From CAZDDB01 sp963843285 (GTDB taxonomy: Bacteria; Acidobacteriota; HRBIN11; JAKEFK01), in contig CAWJJO010000011.1 in NCBI GenBank assembly GCA_963843285.1, positions 1 to 64,000 of the forward strand: 64,000 nucleotides of DNA, given 5' to 3'. The notes below the pieces were generated by a model. The model saw nothing but the letters and a program-made list of their open reading frames with translations. It did not search any database and was not told where the DNA came from. The stretch's first letter is position 1. Each line of letters opens with the position of its first letter. The position numbers and the translations under genes are program-made. This document shows, piece by piece, positions 50,920 through 58,765 of the stretch.

Positions 50920-51174
50920 TCACGGGCCGCGATGATCCTGTGCCAGATTCTTTGACATCACTTTGATGGCGACAGATCGCTTCAAAGTGTTGTCTTCAGC
51001 AAGATAGACCGTTCCCATACCGCCTTTACCGAGCACACGAACGATCTTAAAGGCTGCGATCGAAGGAACGGCAGTGAACGGCTTACCGATGGTCTCTCCA
51101 AGACAACGAGGACAATCTGAGGATTCGTCCGGCAACGATTCGCCGCAAGACGAACAAAGTTGCGGATCTCCCAT
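50920..51174 (-). pseudogene. N-terminal fragment of a Ser/Thr protein kinase
   Basis: 84 residues from ATG 51174. A zinc ribbon (CSSCGESLPDESSDCPRC) precedes the kinase glycine loop GKGGMGTVYLAED and the lysine motif SVAIKVMSKNLAQD. The frame then ends; the rest of the kinase is absent from the DNA up to the adjacent phd-relE module. The missing part was probably deleted or displaced when that module arrived. Divergent from the sigma-54 activator gene. Confidence 0.75.
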
Positions 51175-51232
51175 GCTGCAATTGTCTCGCAAAGGCGGAA
51201 CTGACACAAACCGACTGGGATATACTCAGAAT

Positions 51233-53113
51233 ATGAATCCCGCAGTGGTGGCCATTTTCGGACCTCTGCAAGGCTCCACTTTTCAGTTGACTGAAGAAGA
51301 AGTTTCCATCGGTCGGGAGCCATCCAACCGATTGGCTGTCAGTGATCCTCTCCTGTCGCGCAGACATTGTGTGATCAAAAAGGAGGGAGACGAGTTCAAA
51401 ATTTGCGATTTGGGGAGCCGCAATGGAATCTTTGTCAACGGCGTTCCCGTCAAAGAACGGATTCTCGAACATGGTGATCAGATCGGGATGGGCGATTCAC
51501 TGTTTCTGTTCCTTTTTCAAGAAGTGGTCTCTCCGGTCCTGGGTGACACACCACCGGATGCAGGGATACTTGTCCTTCAATCCACCATGCAACTGGCACT
51601 CGACGATGCTCTATACCTGAAACCGGAGAAAGTACTAGCTCTTCCCCCGGCGATGCGAACGGCGCAGGACCTGAATGCTTTGCTGAAGATCAGCACCGCC
51701 ATCAACTTGATTCAAACCCCGGAAGAATTGAAAAGGAAATTGCTGGAACTCATTCTTGAAATAGTTCCTGCCGACCGAGGCGCCATTCTAATGGAACAAG
51801 GCAGATCTCACAGCCTAGACAAATCGTCGGGATTAGAGCAACCCTTTGCTGTAAGCCGCACCATTAGCGGTCAGGTCAGTCGGGAAAAGATTTCCATCCT
51901 GGGGAACGATATTCGGCAGATCAAAGAGTTCAGTGATTCGGATAGCTTGATTGCCTCAAAGATTCAGTCGCTGCTTTGTGTTCCGCTTGTGTTGCATGAG
52001 AAAGTTCTAGGTGTTCTTTACCTGGATACGAGCGATCCGAAGATACAGTTTGATGAAGGTCATCTTCAAGTCGTAACGGCTGTCGCGTCCATCGCGTCGG
52101 TAGCTTTGAACAATGCGCAACAGATGGAATGGTTGATTGAGGAAAATAGACGGCTGCAAACGGATACAACCATTGAGCACGGTATGATAGGTGAAAGTCC
52201 CGCAATGCTAAAGGTCTATCTATTTATTGCAAAGGCAGCGCCCTCTGATTCAACCGTTCTTCTTCGCGGGGAAAGCGGGACAGGAAAGGAATTAGCGGCT
52301 CGTGCGATTCACTTGAACAGTCCGCGGGCGGCAAAATCGTTTATTGCGATTAACTGCGCTGCCTTAGCTGAGTCTTTACTCGAAAGCGAGCTCTTCGGAC
52401 ATGAGAAGGGCGCTTTTACCGGCGCCATTGCGCAAAAGAAAGGAAAACTGGAAGCAGCGGATGGCGGTACGGTTTTCCTGGATGAGGTCTCCGAAATGTC
52501 CACCGGTCTTCAGGTCAAACTCTTGCGTGTATTGCAAGAGCGCGAGTTCGATCGAGTCGGAGGCACCCGTCCGATTCGTGTGGATATACGATTGATTGCA
52601 GCAACGAACAGGAATTTGGAAGAGGCAGTAAAAGCCGGCACATTTCGACAGGACCTTTATTACCGGCTGAACGTTGTAACTCTCATGATGCCTCCATTGC
52701 GAGACCGGCGGGAAGATATTCCACTGCTTGCGAGCTATTTCGCCGCAAAATATGGCGAGAAGTCTCAGCGCAGAATCAAGGGAATCGCGCCTGAGGCGCG
52801 CGAGACGTTGGTTCATTATGATTGGCCTGGAAACGTGCGGGAGCTCGAAAATGCCATTGAGCGAGCCGTCGTTCTTGGATCCACAGAAGTCATCTTGCAG
52901 GAAGATCTTCCGGAAAATTTGCTGGAGATGGAGCATCCTGCCGGCGTGCCGATCACCAAATATCACGAAGGTGTCAAAGATGCGAAAAAAAGACTAATTT
53001 CGAACGCTTTGCAACAGACAAACGGAAATCTGGAAGAAGCAGCAAAACTTCTCGGAGTGCATCTCACTTATCTTTACAGGCTCATCCGCAATTTGGGATT
53101 GAAAGGCGCATAA
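51233..53113 (+). CDS. sigma-54-dependent activator with FHA and GAF domains
   Basis: 626 residues from ATG 51233; a longer frame to 51074 overlaps the divergent kinase gene and is rejected. FHA domain (~5-90: SIGREPSNRLAVSDPLLSRR), GAF domain (~150-300), AAA+ domain with GESGTGKELAARAIH (Walker A), the sigma-54 contact loop GAFTGA, DGGTVFLDEVSEM (Walker B) and an arginine finger region. The C-terminal Fis-type HTH has LEEAAKLLGVHLTYLYRLIRN. FHA binding of phosphothreonine would link it to Ser/Thr kinases. The neighbouring kinase is now truncated. Confidence 0.93.
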   Translation: MNPAVVAIFGPLQGSTFQLTEEEVSIGREPSNRLAVSDPLLSRRHCVIKKEGDEFKICDLGSRNGIFVNGVPVKERILEHGDQIGMGDSLFLFLFQEVVSPVLGDTPPDAGILVLQSTMQLALDDALYLKPEKVLALPPAMRTAQDLNALLKISTAINLIQTPEELKRKLLELILEIVPADRGAILMEQGRSHSLDKSSGLEQPFAVSRTISGQVSREKISILGNDIRQIKEFSDSDSLIASKIQSLLCVPLVLHEKVLGVLYLDTSDPKIQFDEGHLQVVTAVASIASVALNNAQQMEWLIEENRRLQTDTTIEHGMIGESPAMLKVYLFIAKAAPSDSTVLLRGESGTGKELAARAIHLNSPRAAKSFIAINCAALAESLLESELFGHEKGAFTGAIAQKKGKLEAADGGTVFLDEVSEMSTGLQVKLLRVLQEREFDRVGGTRPIRVDIRLIAATNRNLEEAVKAGTFRQDLYYRLNVVTLMMPPLRDRREDIPLLASYFAAKYGEKSQRRIKGIAPEARETLVHYDWPGNVRELENAIERAVVLGSTEVILQEDLPENLLEMEHPAGVPITKYHEGVKDAKKRLISNALQQTNGNLEEAAKLLGVHLTYLYRLIRNLGLKGA

Positions 53114-53178
53114 CTCCGTGCCCTCTGTGGTTAAATCCCTCTTTGCGCCCTTTGCGGTCTTTGCGGTGAATTCCTCGG
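53112..53178. repeat. CTCTGTGG / CTTTGCGG repeat
   Basis: CCGTGCCCTCTGTGGTTAAA and TTTGCGGTCTTTGCGG directly follow the activator stop; same family as 19096 and 24742 but with one arm only. Confidence 0.5.
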
Positions 53179-53219
53179 TCCCCTTGCAAGTTTCACACTC
53201 GTAGGATACAAAGTTAGGC

Positions 53220-54599
53220 ATGCCCTCCACACCCGGAATGTTAAGCCGCGATGAGCTTTGTCTGCGGATAGAGCGCGGTGAAATCGAAACGGTCTTGCTG
53301 GTTTTTCCTGACTACTACGGCCGGCTGATGGGAAAGCGGATCACCGGACGCTTTTTCTTCGATCACGTACTGGAAGAAGGCATCCATGCTTGCGACTATC
53401 TTCTTGCCTGCGATATGGAGATGACACCCGTTCCCGGCTATAAGTTTACAAGCTGGGAAAGCGGCTACGGGGACTTTCACTGCGTTTCCGATTTCAGCAC
53501 GGCGCGCATTGCCAGCTGGCTGCCCAAAACGGCGCTTGTCATCGGCGACCTTTATCGTGGCAACACTGCTGTCGAAGTAGCTCCCCGTCGTATTCTACAA
53601 CTGCAAGTCGCGCAAGCTCGCGACGCCGGCTTCACCGTGATGGGAGGTTCGGAGATTGAGTTGTTTGCTTTCAACGAGACGTATGAAAGCGCCGCTGCGA
53701 AAAATTTCCACGATCTGAGACCGCTCGGTTCTTACATTGAGGATTACCACATCCTTCAGGGCACCAGAGAGGAGCCGTTGATCGGCGCGATCCGAAGAGA
53801 GTTGATGGCGAGCGGTGTTCCGGTGGAATTCAGCAAAGGCGAATGGGGACCCGGACAACAGGAAATCAATCTGGAATACAGCGAAGCGCTGATACAGGCG
53901 GACCGCAACGTCATTTACAAACATGCTGCAAAAGAGATTGCAATGTCGCAGGGAAAGGCCGTTACGTTCATGGCCAAGTGGAATGAAAAGCTCGCAGGGT
54001 CCAGCATGCACATTCATCTCAGTGTGTGGGATCCTGAAGGCGAGCAAAATCTGTTTCAAGGTGAAACACCAATCGGACCTGTGAAAGGGAGCGATCTGTT
54101 CCGCTGGTTTCTCGGCGGGTGGATTGCGCATGCGCGCGAGTTTACGGTCTGTTATGCGCCTTACGTATCATCGTACAAAAGATATCAGGCCGGTTCCTTT
54201 GCTCCGACCGCAATTGCGTGGAGCTACGACAACCGGACAGCCGGATTTCGCGTGGTCGGTCATGGTAGTTCGTTGCGCATCGAATGCCGCATTCCAGGCG
54301 CGGACGCAAATCCATACATCGCTTATGCCGCTGTGATTGCGTCCGGACTGGATGGCATTCGCAATCACATCGAACCGCCTGCGGTTTTTTCCGGAGACAT
54401 CTATCAAGCAAAGGAATTACCGCGCGTACCTGCAACTCTTCGCGATGCGATCGCGGAATTTGAACAGAGCAAACTGGCGCGAACGGCATTTGGAGATGAA
54501 GTCGTAGATCACTATCTCCACTTTCTGAAGACAGAACAGCGGATGTTCGATGAAGTGGTTACCTGTTGGGAGCGCGCCCGTTTTTTTGAGCGCGCGTGA
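53220..54599 (+). CDS. glutamine-synthetase-family ligase
   Basis: 459 residues. The catalytic domain has GSEIELFAF (~142), the Glu-rich FSKGEWGPGQQEINLEYSEA (~206-225), FMAKWNEKLAGSSMHIHLS (~250-268), SSYKRYQAGSFAPTAIAW and RIECRIPGADANPY. Length and the missing adenylylation Tyr region point to the GSII/III-like or PuuA-type gamma-glutamyl-amine ligases rather than the housekeeping GlnA. It overlaps the following SDR gene by four bases, hinting at a joint amine- or polyamine-related pathway. Confidence 0.87.
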   Translation: MPSTPGMLSRDELCLRIERGEIETVLLVFPDYYGRLMGKRITGRFFFDHVLEEGIHACDYLLACDMEMTPVPGYKFTSWESGYGDFHCVSDFSTARIASWLPKTALVIGDLYRGNTAVEVAPRRILQLQVAQARDAGFTVMGGSEIELFAFNETYESAAAKNFHDLRPLGSYIEDYHILQGTREEPLIGAIRRELMASGVPVEFSKGEWGPGQQEINLEYSEALIQADRNVIYKHAAKEIAMSQGKAVTFMAKWNEKLAGSSMHIHLSVWDPEGEQNLFQGETPIGPVKGSDLFRWFLGGWIAHAREFTVCYAPYVSSYKRYQAGSFAPTAIAWSYDNRTAGFRVVGHGSSLRIECRIPGADANPYIAYAAVIASGLDGIRNHIEPPAVFSGDIYQAKELPRVPATLRDAIAEFEQSKLARTAFGDEVVDHYLHFLKTEQRMFDEVVTCWERARFFERA

Positions 54600-55384
54600 A
54601 GAACATCATGAGACTTGCGGACAAGGTTATCGTAATCACTGGAGCCGGTTCCGGCATCGGACGCGAAGCCGCACTGTTGTGCTCGGGTGAAGGAGCCCGC
54701 GTCGTTGTTGCAGATGTGAACGATGATGCGGGCAATCTTACGGTTATGGAAATCCGGACGCGCGGAAAAGGGGCTTTGTTTGTGCACACAGACGTATCCA
54801 GTGAAGAGGAAGTAAAACAGCTGGTGCATGTTGCAGAAACGACTTTCGGTGGAATTAATGGAATCGTTAACAACGCGGGAGTTTTTCCGGATGCGGACGG
54901 CTCGGTTGTGGATACAACGGAGGAAGTCTGGGATCTGGTGATGAAGATCAATCTCAAAGGTGTTTTCTTCGGATGCAAGCACGCGATCCCGGCGCTACTC
55001 CGTGCAGGCGGCGGATCGATCGTCAATGTTGCTTCCTTTGTCGCGCTGATGGGAGCTGCTGTTCCTCAAATTGCGTACACGGCCAGCAAAGGCGGCGTGC
55101 TTGCGATGACGCGGGAAATCGCGGTTGAGTTTGCACGAAAGAACATTCGCGCCAATGCGCTCTGTCCCGGGCCGGTAGACACTCCGTTGCTTTCTGCCAT
55201 CCTGTCGGATCCGGTCAAGAGGCAGCGAAGATTGGTCCATATTCCCCCCGGACGTTTTGCAAAACCGCAGGAAATTGCGAATGCGATGCTCTTTCTTCTG
55301 TCGGATGAATCCTCATTTGTAAACGGAACTGCATTTGTAGTGGATGGTGGAATCACGGCTGCCTACATTACCCCCGAATCATGA
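54596..55384 (+). CDS. short-chain dehydrogenase/reductase
   Basis: 262 residues from GTG 54596 (GTGA overlap with the ligase stop); ATG 54608 is an alternative start. Classical SDR: VITGAGSGIGREAAL (cofactor loop), NNAG, VNVASFVALMG with the Ser region and YTASKGG (Tyr-Lys). VADVNDD after strand 2 suggests NAD rather than NADP. Substrate unknown; operon partner of the glutamine-synthetase-like ligase. Confidence 0.88.
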   Translation: MKNIMRLADKVIVITGAGSGIGREAALLCSGEGARVVVADVNDDAGNLTVMEIRTRGKGALFVHTDVSSEEEVKQLVHVAETTFGGINGIVNNAGVFPDADGSVVDTTEEVWDLVMKINLKGVFFGCKHAIPALLRAGGGSIVNVASFVALMGAAVPQIAYTASKGGVLAMTREIAVEFARKNIRANALCPGPVDTPLLSAILSDPVKRQRRLVHIPPGRFAKPQEIANAMLFLLSDESSFVNGTAFVVDGGITAAYITPES

Positions 55385-55399
55385 ATTTGCTCAGAGACC

Positions 55400-55462
55400 A
55401 TTTCCTCTTCTCTGTGCACTCTGTGGCTATTCCCCTCTCCGTGTCCTCTCAGGTGTTCTTCG
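55400..55462. repeat. CTCTGTG repeat
   Basis: CTCTTCTCTGTGCACTCTGT and CCTCTCCGTGTCCTCTCAGG, part of the CTCTGTG family, after the SDR gene. Confidence 0.5.
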
Positions 55463-55580
55463 TGAATCCAAGAGGTGATCCGCGAAGAGTTTCAGTATAG
55501 TCCAACCAGATTTGATGTTGGCGAGGAATCTACACAGCCCACAACATGTTGTAAGATATACGAAAGACAGGAGGTGGATC

Positions 55581-56141
55581 ATGAGCCTGCTGCGTATTTT
55601 TTCAGAAGACGATCCCACTCGTTTCGAGGATTTCCACGAATACCGCGATCTCTCCCGAATTTTGAGGGAAGTAAATATCGAATTTGAGCGCTGGATCGCT
55701 GATCGGGAGCTGGCGCTTCAAGCGACGCAGGAAGAGGTGCTGAGCGCGTATGACATTTCGGTGAAACAGTTGATGAAAGCTCGCGGTTTTGTCGCAGCAG
55801 ACGTCATTTCCGTAAATGTGCAAATGCCGAACCACCCCGAATTGCGGAAAAAGTTTCTTGAGGAGCACACTCATAGTGAAGATGAAGCCCGCTTCTTCGT
55901 GGAAGGCTCCGGTATTTTCTACATCCATACAAACGGCCATGTTTATGCGACATTGTGTGAAAAGGGTGATTTCATCGATCTTCCACCGCGCACAAAACAC
56001 TGGTTCGATATGGGCTCCAGACCAAATTTGAAAGTGATCCGGACGTTTGTCACACCCGAAGGCTGGGTAGCTGATTTCACCGGCTCCGATATCGCATCTC
56101 GCTTCCCGCGATACGATGCTCTTGTACCCGTACCCGCATAA
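55581..56141 (+). CDS. mtnD: acireductone dioxygenase (methionine salvage)
   Basis: 186 residues; AGGAGGTGG precedes ATG 55581. The cupin metal site is EEHTHSEDEARFFVEGSG (~100-117: two His, one Glu) with the fourth ligand in PPRTKHWFDMG. It converts acireductone to the keto acid precursor of methionine with Fe, or an off-pathway product with Ni. No other methionine salvage genes are nearby. Confidence 0.92.
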   Translation: MSLLRIFSEDDPTRFEDFHEYRDLSRILREVNIEFERWIADRELALQATQEEVLSAYDISVKQLMKARGFVAADVISVNVQMPNHPELRKKFLEEHTHSEDEARFFVEGSGIFYIHTNGHVYATLCEKGDFIDLPPRTKHWFDMGSRPNLKVIRTFVTPEGWVADFTGSDIASRFPRYDALVPVPA

Positions 56142-56154
56142 GAAAACAATAGGC

Positions 56155-56171
56155 GATTCTATTTTAGAATC
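56155..56171. promoter_or_regulatory. perfect 17-bp palindrome upstream of a toxin-antitoxin promoter
   Basis: GATTCTATTTTAGAATC has seven-base arms. It is immediately upstream of a -35 box and 14 bases after the mtnD stop, so it may be an operator for the antitoxin or a weak terminator. Confidence 0.45.
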
Positions 56172-56201
56172 TTGACCAAGTCAGTTGACCTGGTCTATTA
56201 T
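56172..56201 (+). promoter_or_regulatory. promoter of the Phd-like/PIN toxin-antitoxin pair
   Basis: TTGACC 56172-56177, 18 bases, TATTAT 56196-56201. Only six bases separate the -10 box from ATG 56208, so the transcript would be leaderless or nearly so. Confidence 0.55.
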
Positions 56202-56207
56202 AGAAAC

Positions 56208-56441
56208 ATGAAAAAAATGCTGGTTTCAGAGTTCAAGGCAAAGTGCATCGCTGCACTGAAGGAGGTCCGTGAGACGCGGGAACCGATGATGGTAACCCTT
56301 CGCGGAAAACCGCTTGTAATCATTGAGCCTGCGGAAGTTCGTGTTTCGAAGAAGCAGCTTGGTGAGTTGAAGGGTCGCATGAGCATCAGGCGTGATCTGG
56401 TCAAAATTGACTCATCCAAAGACTGGGAAATGATGCGTTGA
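56208..56441 (+). CDS. Phd/YefM-like antitoxin of a PIN toxin
   Basis: 77 residues from ATG 56208 (ATG 56217 also possible; the frame back to 56172 runs over the promoter). LVSEFKAKCIAALKEVRETR and MVTLRGKPLVIIEP show the Phd fold; the C-terminal part is acidic-basic mixed and would bind the toxin. It overlaps the toxin gene by four bases. Confidence 0.82.
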   Translation: MKKMLVSEFKAKCIAALKEVRETREPMMVTLRGKPLVIIEPAEVRVSKKQLGELKGRMSIRRDLVKIDSSKDWEMMR

Positions 56442-56839
56442 AAGTCTTGCTGGATACTCACGTCTGGATCTGGTCCCAGGAGCAGCCCGAAAAACTTGGT
56501 CGGCGCGCAGCCGCGGTGCTTGTGTCTTCGGAGCATACTAATTGCGTATGTACTGTTTCCACTCTGGAGATTGCGCGTCTGAGGTGGGCAGAGTATATCT
56601 CACTTTCGATGCCGCTTCAGGATTGGATCCAGCAGTCGCTTGCTGGCCTCGCAGCGGAGACCATACCTGTAACCCATGAAAGTGCAGTGGAAGCCTATGC
56701 GCTGCCGGGAGAATTCCATGAAGATCCGGCGGACCGCCTGCTTGTGGCTACCGCGCGTTGTTTCGGGCTATCGCTGATGACTGCGGATGACCGCATCCTG
56801 GAATATCGTGGCGTCCGCACGATTAATGCCCGTCGTTGA
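56438..56839 (+). CDS. PIN-domain (VapC-like) toxin
   Basis: 133 residues with a TTG start overlapping the antitoxin stop (TTGA). PIN acidic residues: LLDTHVWIW (first Asp), STLEIARL (Glu), DPADRLLVATAR (Asp pair) and TADDRI (last Asp). All four positions are present, so it is probably an active RNase, likely cutting tRNA or rRNA as other VapC-type toxins do. Confidence 0.9.
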   Translation: MKVLLDTHVWIWSQEQPEKLGRRAAAVLVSSEHTNCVCTVSTLEIARLRWAEYISLSMPLQDWIQQSLAGLAAETIPVTHESAVEAYALPGEFHEDPADRLLVATARCFGLSLMTADDRILEYRGVRTINARR

Positions 56840-56840
56840 G

Positions 56841-56909
56841 AGTCAGGCCTCCGTGCCCGCATGAGGTGATTTTGCATTGATGGCGGGCAGGGACGCCCGC
56901 CGACTCCAA
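56841..56909. repeat. inverted repeat, GGCCTCCGTGCCCGC family
   Basis: GAGTCAGGCCTCCGTGCCCG and GCGGGCAGGGACGCCCGCCG arms around ~25 bp, right after the toxin stop; part of the right arm is repeated near 56925. Confidence 0.75.
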
Positions 56910-56997
56910 ACTGATTTTGGACAGACGCTCGCCGGCTCCGAATACAGTTTGCAGTCCGTATCGTCGATGTTACACTGCTCAAGTAGGATTGATCACA

Positions 56998-57060
56998 TAG
57001 GTTCGAAGCACACGAAGAGAGTAATCGTTTCTTTGTGATCTTTGTGCTTTGTGTGAATTA
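56998..57060. repeat. inverted repeat, CACACGAAGA / TCTTTGTG family
   Basis: TTCGAAGCACACGAAGAGAG and CTTTGTGATCTTTGTGCTTT; an imperfect inverted pair just upstream of the ATP-grasp gene. Confidence 0.55.
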
Positions 57061-57065
57061 AAGAT

Positions 57066-58676
57066 ATGGCTAATTCAGGAAAAGATTCATTGTCTCCGGC
57101 TTATCGCACGATGTCGTCGCTCGGGATATCTTCCCGTGAAGCAGGTCAGCGGTTTGATCGATTACAGGAGAAGCTGGTTTACTCGCTGGCACACTGTTTC
57201 GATGAAGGAGTAGCGTCCTTTGTCGATGAAGAGCATACCGTTGTTGTTGTTCCTTCCCTCAGTATGGTGGACTCCAGCGTTGGATCTGTGATGCAACATT
57301 ATGAGGAACGGTTTCTTTTTTTCTTGCTGTTGTTGCGGCATCCTCAAGCCCGGCTGATTTACATCACTTCGCAACCCGTTCCAACAAGCGTAATTGACTA
57401 TTATCTGGGACTACTTCCAGGTGTCATTATCAGCCATGCGCGCCAGCGGCTGTTTATGCTGGCTCCCTGCGACACATCCCCACGCCCGCTTTCCGAAAAG
57501 ATTTTGGAACGGCCCAGATTCATCGAGCGAATCCGGTCTTTGATCCAGGATGTCGATCGCGCGCATCTCGTTCCGTTTACGACTTCGATATTGGAACGTG
57601 ATCTCGCACTGCATCTGGGGATTCCGATGTATGCTGCGGATCCCAGATTTTATAGTCTCGGGAGCAAGAGCGGCACGCGCCAGATTTTTTTGGAGGAAGA
57701 GATTCCGCATCCTGCCGGCTTTGAAAATATCTGCAACCTGGATCAGCTGGTCGAGGCGATCTGCAAGTTGCGTGCGAAAAACCCTGCGTTGACTAAAGCG
57801 CTTGTAAAGTTGAATGAAGGAGTTTCCGGGGAAGGAAATGCAATGTTGGATTTACGCGACTTGCCTCCGCCCGGTGATCCGCAAGAAACGTCCGCAATCA
57901 CTGAGAGCGTGCGGAAAATACGACTGGGGAAACAGGGACAGACCTTTCGCGGTTACATGAATCTACTGGGCAAACGTGGCGCGGTTCTTGAAGAGCTTTT
58001 GCAGGGCGATGAATTCCGCAGCCCAAGTGTCCAGCTACGCGTCAATCCGGTCGGTCAGCTTCAAGTCCTGTCCACTCATGATCAGCTTTTAGGTGGAGTG
58101 GATGGTCAAAATTACCTGGGCGCTAAGTTCCCTGCAGATCCTGCATATGCTACGGCGATTACAAAGGAAGCTGAAAAAGTTGGAAGACGGCTTGCAAAAG
58201 AAGGGATTGTGGGCCGGTTTGCCATCGACTTTGTTGTAACCCGTTCTTCCAACGGAGATTGGCGGCCTTACGGGATTGAATTGAATCTCCGCAAAGGCGG
58301 TACAACTCATCCTTTTTTGACTCTCAAGTTTCTTACCGGCGGCAACTATAATCCGGAGACCGCTGAATTTCTGTCTCCCAACGGTGTTCGTAAATACTTT
58401 GTTGCAAGCGATCAGGTAAAATCTCCGCTTTATCGTTCGCTGACTTCGGATGATCTTTTTGATCTCGCGATTCGCCGGGGACTTCACTTCGATCATACGC
58501 GTCAAACAGGCGTTGTGTTTCATATGATGAGCGCCCTTCCCGAACACGGCAGACTCGGCTTAACTGCGGTAGCCGATTCTATGGACGACGCTCACGCGCT
58601 TTATCTTCAAACCGTTGCGGCCATTGATGAAGAGGCAGCCGTGGCCTCGCGCTGGAAACCATTGCCCGAATTCTAG
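57066..58676 (+). CDS. PGM1-related ATP-grasp peptide/carboxylate-amine ligase
   Basis: 536 residues. The N-terminal pre-ATP-grasp part has VVVVPSLSMVDSSVG and QPVPTSVIDYYLGLLPG. The ATP-grasp core has SKSGTRQIFLEEEIPHPAG, ALVKLNEGVSGEGNAM (ATP-binding Lys and Gly loop) and IDFVV...YGIELNLRKGGTTHPF with the metal-binding Glu-x-Asn. It resembles the peptide ligase PGM1 group, which joins amino acids to peptides. The substrate here is unknown; no biosynthetic cluster surrounds it. Confidence 0.82.
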   Translation: MANSGKDSLSPAYRTMSSLGISSREAGQRFDRLQEKLVYSLAHCFDEGVASFVDEEHTVVVVPSLSMVDSSVGSVMQHYEERFLFFLLLLRHPQARLIYITSQPVPTSVIDYYLGLLPGVIISHARQRLFMLAPCDTSPRPLSEKILERPRFIERIRSLIQDVDRAHLVPFTTSILERDLALHLGIPMYAADPRFYSLGSKSGTRQIFLEEEIPHPAGFENICNLDQLVEAICKLRAKNPALTKALVKLNEGVSGEGNAMLDLRDLPPPGDPQETSAITESVRKIRLGKQGQTFRGYMNLLGKRGAVLEELLQGDEFRSPSVQLRVNPVGQLQVLSTHDQLLGGVDGQNYLGAKFPADPAYATAITKEAEKVGRRLAKEGIVGRFAIDFVVTRSSNGDWRPYGIELNLRKGGTTHPFLTLKFLTGGNYNPETAEFLSPNGVRKYFVASDQVKSPLYRSLTSDDLFDLAIRRGLHFDHTRQTGVVFHMMSALPEHGRLGLTAVADSMDDAHALYLQTVAAIDEEAAVASRWKPLPEF

Positions 58677-58765
58677 TGGGAGCGCAGGCTTCCAGCCAGC
58701 TTCCAGCCTGCTAAATTCACTGCCGTGTACTTGCGTGGCCGGCAGGGATGCCCGCCTCTTCAACC
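58676..58765. repeat. two palindromic repeats in tandem (GCAGGCTTCCAGCC and GGCAGGGATGCCCGCC)
   Basis: The first begins at the ATP-grasp stop (AGCGCAGGCTTCCAGCC plus a duplicated CTTCCAGCCTGC). The second (GGCCGGCAGGGATGCCCGCC) encodes the C-terminal tail of the RND gene on the minus strand. Confidence 0.65.

Noticed and set aside
53114..53219. Possible sigma-54 (-24/-12) promoter in front of the glutamine-synthetase-like gene
   Set aside because: CGGTCCCCTTGC has GG and GC seven bases apart instead of ten; no other candidate in the gap.
15606..58765. Dispersed palindromes considered as a CRISPR array
   Set aside because: Repeats are single or paired, of several families and without regular spacers or cas genes.
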